NCBI RefSeq assembly: GCF_051014685.1
Contig: NW_027479056.1
Coordinates: 1 to 64,000 of the forward strand
DNA length: 64,000 bases
Direction: 5' to 3'
Source of the DNA: Ptiloglossa arizonensis
Lineage: Eukaryota; Arthropoda; Insecta; Hymenoptera; Colletidae
In this document: one piece after another, positions 57,641 to 64,000 of the stretch
Numbering within the stretch: the stretch's first letter is position 1
Layout of the letters: the number at the start of each line of letters is the position of its first letter
The notes under the pieces: generated by a model
Databases searched by the model: none
What the model was told of the DNA's origin: nothing
What the model saw: only the letters and a program-made list of their open reading frames with translations
Translations under genes and position numbers: made by a program

Positions 57641-59664
57641 TAGGTCATACCTTATTCGTGATACGTCATACGTTATACGTTATACGTTATACGTTATACG
57701 TTATACGTTATACGTCATACGTAATACGTTATACGTTAGAGGTCGTTCCTTATACGTGATACGTCATACGTTATACGTTATACGTTATACGTTATACGTT
57801 ATACGTTATACGTTATACGTTATACGTTATACGTTATACGTTATACGTCATACGTTATACCTTAGACGTTACGGGTTATACGTTATACGTTATACGTTAT
57901 ACGTTATACGTTATACGTTATACGTTATACGTTATATGTTATACGTTATACGTTATACGTTATACGTTATACGTTATACAATCTACGTTATACGTCATTC
58001 GTTATACGTTAGATGTTACACAATATAGGTTATACGTTATACGTTATACGTTATACGTTATACGTTATACGTTATACGTTATACGTTATACGTTATACGT
58101 TATACGTTATACGTTATACGTTATACGTTATACGTTATACGTTATACGTTATACGTTATACGTTATACGTTATACGTTATAAGTTATACGTTATACGTTA
58201 TACGTTATACATTATACGTTATACGTTATACGTTATACGTTATACGTTATAGAATATACGTTCTACGTTATACGTTATACGTTATACGTTACACGTTATA
58301 CGTTATACGTTATACGTTATACGTTCTACGTTCTACGTTATACGCTATACGTTATACGTTATACGTTATACGTTATACGTTATACGTTATACGTTATACG
58401 TTATGCGTTATACGTTATACGTTATACGTTATACGTTATACGTTATACGTTATACGTTATACGTTATACGTTATACGTTATACGTTATACGTTATACGTT
58501 ATACGTTATACGTTATACGTTATACGTTATACGTTATACGTTATACGTTATACGTTATACGTTATACGTTATACGTTATACGTTATACGTTATACGTTAT
58601 ACGTTATACGTTATACGTTATACGTTATACGTTATACGTTATACGTTATACGTAATACGTTATACGTTAGAGGTCGTTCCTTATAGGTGATACGTCATAC
58701 GTTATACGTTATACGTTATACGTTATACGTTACACGTTATACGTTATACGTTATACGTTATACGTTCTACGTTCTACGTTATACGTTATATGTTACACGT
58801 TATACGTTATACATTATAGGTTATACGTAATACGTTGTACGTTATACGTTATACGTTATACGTTATACGATATACGTTATACGTTATACGTTATACGTTA
58901 TACGTAATACGTTATACGTTATACGTCATACGTTATACGTTATACGATATAAGTTATACGTTATACGTTATACGTTATACGTTCTACGTTCTACGTTCTA
59001 CGTTCTACGTTCTACGTTCTACGTTCTACGTTATACGTTATACGTTATACGTTATACGTTATACGTTATACGTTATACGTTATACGTTATACGTTATACG
59101 TTATACGTTATACGTTATACGTTATACGTTATACGTTATACGTTATACGTTATACGTTATACGTTATACGTTATACGTTATACGTTATACGTTATACGTT
59201 ATACGTTATACTTTATACGTTATACGTTATACGTTATATGTTATACGTTATACGTTATACGTCATACGTTATACGTTATACGTTATACGTTATACGTTAT
59301 ACGTTATATGTTACACGTTATACGTTATACATTATAGGTTATACGTAATACGTTGTACGTTATACGTTATACGTTATACGTTATACGATATACGTTATAC
59401 GTTATACGTTATACGTTATACGTAATACGTTATACGTTATACGTCATACGTTATACGTTATACGATATAAGTTATACGTTATACGTTATACGTTATACGT
59501 TATACGTTATACGTCATACGCTATACGTTATACGTCATGACGTTATACGCTATACGTTATACGTTATAGGTCATACCTTATTCGTGATACGTCATACGTT
59601 ATACGTTATACGTTATACGTTATACGTTATACGTTATACGTCATACGTAATACGTTATACGTTA
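57641..59664 (+). repeat. Start of the terminal repeat family, first copy
   Basis: K 57,641, L 57,739, N 58,013, L 58,670, S near 58,786, 7-unit TTCTACG array 58,982, S near 59,307 and K 59,567. K and L recur at 59,567/59,665 (offset 1,926). Both copies are preceded by an 8-bp unit TCATGACG (57,610 and 59,536), a 1 bp insertion seen nowhere else. N carries CAATCTACG (not CAATATACG) here and in the next two copies. Confidence 0.76.
58982..59030 (+). repeat. TTCTACG array, 7 units (last in window)
   Basis: Not preceded by a K module but by GATATAAGTT and a few perfect units; 25 perfect units follow, ended by TTATACTTTATACG. Confidence 0.9.
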
Positions 59665-61477
59665 GAGGTCGTTCCTTATACGTGATACGTCATACGTTAT
59701 ACGTTATACGTTATACGTTATACGTTATACGTTATACGTTATACGTTATACGTTATACGTTATACGTCATACGTTATACCTTAGACGTTACGGGTTATAC
59801 GTTATACGTTATACGTTATACGTTATACGTTATACGTTATACGTTATACGTTATACGTTATACGTTATACGTTGTACGTTATACGTTATACAATCTACGT
59901 TATACGTCATTCGTTATACGTTAGATGTTACACAATATAGGTTATACGTTATACGTTATACGTTATACGTTATACGTTATACGTTATACGTTATACGTTA
60001 TACGTTATACGTTATACGTTATACGTTATACGTTATACGTTATTCGTTATACGTTATACGTTATACGTTATAAGTTATACGTTATACGTTATACGTTATA
60101 CATTATACGTTATACGTTATACGTTATACGTTATACGTTATACGTTATACGTTATACGTTATACGTTACACGTTATACGTTATACGTTATACGTTATACG
60201 TTCCACGTTCTACGTTATACGCTATACGTTATACGTTATACGTTATACGTTATACGTTATACGTTATACGTTATACGTTATACGTTATACGTTATACGTT
60301 ATACGTTATACGTTATACGTTATACGTTATACGTTATACGTTATACGTTATACGTTATACGTTATACGTTATACGTTATACGTTATACGTTATACGTTAT
60401 ACGTTATACGTTATACGTTATACGTTATACGTTATACGTTATACGTTATACGTTATACGTTATACGTTATACGTTATACGTTATACGTTATACGTAATAC
60501 GTTATACGTTAGAGGTCGTTCCTTATAGGTGATACGTCATACGTTATACGTTATACGTTATACGTTATACGTTACACGTTATACGTTATACGTTATACGT
60601 TATACGTTCTACGTTCTACGTTATACGCTATACGTTATACGTTATACGTTATACGTTATACGTTATACGTTATACGTTATACGTCATACGTTATACGTTA
60701 TACGTTATACGTTATACGTTATACGTTATACGTTATACGTTATACGTTATACGTCATACGTTATACCTTAGACGTTACGGGTTATACGTTATACGTTATA
60801 CGTTATACGTTATACGTTATACGTTATACGTTATACGTTATACGTTATACGTTATACGTTATACGTTATACAATATACGTTATACGTCATTCGTTATACG
60901 TTAGATGTTACACAATATAGGTTATACGTTATACGTTATACGTTATACGTTACACGTTATACGTTATACGTTATACGTTATACGTTATACGTTATACGTT
61001 ATACGTTATACGTTATACGTTATACGTTATACGTTATACGTTATACGTTATACGTTATAAGTTATACGTTATACGTTATACGTTATACATTATACGTTAT
61101 ACGTTATACGTTATACGTTATACGTTATAGAATATACGTTCTACGTTATACGTTATACGTTATACGTTACACGTTATACGTTATACGTTATACGTTATAC
61201 GTTCTACGTTCTACGTTATACGCTATACGTTATACGTTATACGTTATACGTTATACGTTATACGTTATACGTTATACGTTATACGTTATACGTTATTCGT
61301 TATACGTTATACGTTATACGTTATACGTTATACGTTATACGTTATACGTTATACGTTATACGTTATACGTTATACGTTATACGTTATACGTTATACGTTA
61401 TACGTTATACGTTATACGTTATACGTTATACGTTATACGTTATACGTTATACGTTATACGTAATACGTTATACGTTA
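59665..61477 (+). repeat. 1.81-1.84 kb terminal higher-order repeat, copy 1
   Basis: L 59,665, N 59,925, TTATAAG near 60,070, CATTATACG, TTACACG, TTCCACGTTCTACG near 60,200, long tract, L 60,512, TTACACG, TTCTACG doublet, CCTTAGACGTTACGGG near 60,767, N 60,905, TATAGAATATACG near 61,128 and L 61,478. Landmarks repeat 1,813-1,827 bp downstream in whole heptamers. No K module and no long TTCTACG array occurs from here on. Confidence 0.8.
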
Positions 61478-63318
61478 GAGGTCGTTCCTTATAGGTGATA
61501 CGTCATACGTTATACGTTATACGTTATACGTTATACGTTATACGTTATACGTTATACGTTATACGTTATACGTTATACGTTATACGTTATACGTTATACG
61601 ATATACGTTCTACGTTATACGTTATACGTTATACGTTATACGTTATACGTTATACGTTATACGTTATACGTTATACGTTATACGTTGTACGTTATACGTT
61701 ATACAATCTACGTTATACGTCATTCGTTATACGTTAGATGTTACACAATATAGGTTATACGTTATACGTTATACGTTATACGTTATACGTTATACGTTAT
61801 ACGTTATACGTTATACGTTATACGTTATACGTTATACGTTATACGTTATACGTTATTCGTTATACGTTATACGTTATACGTTATAAGTTATACGTTATAC
61901 GTTATACGTTATACATTATACGTTATACGTTATACGTTATACGTTATACGTTATACGTTATACGTTATACGTTATACGTTACACGTTATACGTTATACGT
62001 TATACGTTATACGTTCCACGTTCTACGTTATACGCTATACGTTATACGTTATACGTTATACGTTATACGTTATACGTTATACGTTATACGTTATACGTTA
62101 TACGTTATACGTTATACGTTATACGTTATACGTTATACGTTATACGTTATACGTTATACGTTATACGTTATACGTTATACGTTATACGTTATACGTTATA
62201 CGTTATACGTTATACGTTATACGTTATACGTTATACGTTATACGTTATACGTTATACGTTATACGTTATACGTTATACGTTATACGTTATACGTTATACG
62301 TTATACGTTATACGTTATACGTAATACGTTATACGTTAGAGGTCGTTCCTTATAGGTGATACGTCATACGTTATACGTTATACGTTATACGTTATACGTT
62401 ACACGTTATACGTTATACGTTATACGTTATACGTTCTACGTTCTACGTTATACGCTATACGTTATACGTTATACGTTATACGTTATACGTTATACGTTAT
62501 ACGTTATACGTCATACGTTATACGTTATACGTTATACGTTATACGTTATACGTTATACGTTATACGTTATACGTTATACGTCATACGTTATACCTTAGAC
62601 GTTACGGGTTATACGTTATACGTTATACGTTATACGTTATACGTTATACGTTATACGTTATACGTTATACGTTATACGTTATACGTTATACGTTATACAA
62701 TATACGTTATACGTCATTCGTTATACGTTAGATGTTACACAATATAGGTTATACGTTATACGTTATACGTTATACGTTACACGTTATACGTTATACGTTA
62801 TACGTTATACGTTATACGTTATACGTTATACGTTATACGTTATACGTTATACGTTATACGTTATACGTTATACGTTATACGTTATAAGTTATACGTTATA
62901 CGTTATACGTTATACATTATACGTTATACGTTATACGTTATACGTTATACGTTATAGAATATACGTTCTACGTTATACGTTATACGTTATACGTTACACG
63001 TTATACGTTATACGTTATACGTTATACGTTCTACGTTCTACGTTATACGCTATACGTTATACGTTATACGTTATACGTTATACGTTATACGTTATACGTT
63101 ATACGTTATACGTTATACGTTATTCGTTATACGTTATACGTTATACGTTATACGTTATACGTTATACGTTATACGTTATACGTTATACGTTATACGTTAT
63201 ACGTTATACGTTATACGTTATACGTTATACGTTATACGTTATACGTTATACGTTATACGTTATACGTTATACGTTATACGTTATACGTTATACGTTATAC
63301 GTAATATGTTATACGTTA
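61478..63318 (+). repeat. 1.81-1.84 kb terminal higher-order repeat, copy 2
   Basis: L 61,478, N 61,738, TTCCACGTTCTACG near 62,013, L 62,339, N 62,733, TATAGAATATACG near 62,954, ending before L 63,319 (offset 1,841 from L 61,478). It differs from copy 1 near its start: GATATACGTTCTACG near 61,601 replaces the CCTTAGACGTTACGGG segment of copy 1. TTCCACG is present only in these two copies. Confidence 0.8.
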
Positions 63319-64000
63319 GAGGTCGTTCCTTATAGGTGATACGTCATACGTTATACGTTATACGTTATACGTTATACGTTATACGTTATACGTTATACGT
63401 TATACGTTATACGTTATACGTTATACGTTATACGTTATACGATATACGTTCTACGTTATACGTTATACGTTATACGTTATACGTTATACGTTATACGTTA
63501 TACGTTATACGTTATACGTTATACGTTATACGTTATACGTTATACGTTATACGTTATACATTATACGTTATACGTCTATCGTTATACGTTAGACGTTACA
63601 CAATATAGGTTATACGTGATACGTTATACGTTACACGTTACACGTTATACGTTATACGTTATACGTTATACGTTATACGTTATACGTTATACGTTATACG
63701 TTATACGTTATACGTTATACGTTATACGTCAATCGTTATACGTTAGACGTTACACAATATAGGTTATACGTTATACGTTATACGTTATACGTTATACGTT
63801 ATACGTTATACGTTATACGTTATACGTTATACGTTATACGTTATACGTTATACGTTATACGTTATACGTTATACGCTATACGTTATACGTTATACGTTAT
63901 ACGTTATACGTTATACGTTATACGTAATACGTCATACATTATACGTTAGACGTTACACGTTATACGTTATACGTTATACGTTATACGTTATACGTTATAC
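63319..64000 (+). repeat. Family-B block, right end
   Basis: L 63,319, GATATACGTTCTACG near 63,441, GTCTATCG 63,574, two TTACACG units, GTCAATCG 63,728, CGCTATACG, then TAATACGTCATACATT near 63,925 and TTAGACGTTACACG. It matches the stretch after L 54,686 at offsets near 8,633-8,640. The array continues past the window end. Confidence 0.82.

Larger units (their letters stand above)
1..64000 (+). repeat. TTATACG heptamer satellite array, whole window
   Basis: Head-to-tail copies of TTATACG fill the window from first to last base, always in the same orientation. The great majority of units are either perfect or differ by one or two substitutions, and units of other than 7 bp are rare. No unique sequence longer than a few variant units was found, and neither array edge is present. 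Three units make 21 bp, which is exactly seven codons and close to two turns of B-DNA. The + strand is T-rich (3 T, 2 A, 1 C, 1 G per unit). Satellites of this kind in eukaryotes usually lie in centromeric or other heterochromatin; that location is inference, not shown by the sequence. Confidence 0.98.

Noticed and set aside
645..59600. K module AGGTCATACCT as an inverted-repeat regulatory site or nuclear-receptor half-site
   Set aside because: Arms are only 4 bp (AGGT/ACCT) and flanking bases do not extend the dyad. It lies in a copied satellite module with no gene nearby.
1..64000. Telomere repeat array
   Set aside because: The unit has no G-cluster, both strands carry single C and G, and the array is highly variant with large higher-order repeats, unlike terminal telomere tracts.
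1..64000. CRISPR array
   Set aside because: There are no unique spacers of regular length; the intervals between modules are made of the same heptamer.
1..64000. TATA boxes and promoters
   Set aside because: TATA occurs in every unit, so a match carries no information, and there is no gene to drive.
1..64000. Transposon insertion, terminal inverted repeats or target-site duplications
   Set aside because: No foreign sequence or inverted terminal repeats interrupt the array; all blocks are made of heptamer variants in one orientation.
1..64000. tRNA, rRNA or structured RNA genes
   Set aside because: No unique stretch long enough, and no cloverleaf or conserved rRNA segment on either strand.
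1..64000. CENP-B box or similar known centromere motif
   Set aside because: No match to the known consensus core was seen. Centromere function cannot be claimed from sequence alone.

Overview
The whole 64 kb window is one uninterrupted satellite DNA array. The basic unit is the heptamer TTATACG (equivalently TATACGT), read head to tail on the + strand about 9,100 times. I see no protein gene, RNA gene, transposon, CRISPR array or unique-sequence island, and both window ends lie inside the array. The unit is 71% AT and carries one CpG and one ACGT core every 7 bp. A gene-free array of this length with layered higher-order repeats points to eukaryotic heterochromatin (centromeric, pericentromeric, subtelomeric, or a sex or B chromosome). 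I cannot name the species, and the unit does not look like a telomere repeat.

The array is not featureless. Units carrying one or two substitutions are joined into fixed modules that recur in the same internal order: a K module (AGGTCATACCTTATTCG, about 82 copies), an L module (GAGGTCGTTCC, about 38 copies, plus about 5 variants starting GAGGTTACACG), an N module (ATGTTACACAATATAGG, about 36 copies), 29 homogeneous TTCTACG sub-arrays (3-10 units), an S module (TTATATGTTACACG), a P module (TTATATCGTTTATACG, which adds 2 bp to the phase), and a family-B module set marked by GTCTATCG (19 copies) and GTCAATCG (11 copies). Between modules lie perfect TTATACG tracts of up to 91 units.

Layout: 1-560 is family B. 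560-30,100 is family A (K, L, S, TTCTACG), built from tandem higher-order repeats of about 3.5 kb (2.6-9.0 kb), 3.7-3.9 kb (9.0-18.9 kb, three copies) and 2,186 bp (18.9-23.2 kb, two copies), followed by a shuffled zone. 30.1-40.6 kb holds a 6.2-6.45 kb repeat mixing A and B. 40.6-44.0 kb is family A and includes a block matching 28.4-30.1 kb. 44.0-49.6 kb is mainly B with a 2,290 bp tandem duplication. 49.6-53.6 kb is A with a 1,696-1,710 bp duplication. 53.6-56.5 kb is B. 56.5-63.3 kb is A passing into a 1.81-1.84 kb repeat family, and the window ends in B.

The many + strand open reading frames are a by-product of the unit. TTATACG has no stop in any of its three + frames and always encodes the cyclic heptapeptide LYVIRYT, while the - strand has a stop every 21 bp in every frame. 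They are not annotated as genes. All counts, offsets and positions were read by eye from the sequence, and counts may be off by a few.
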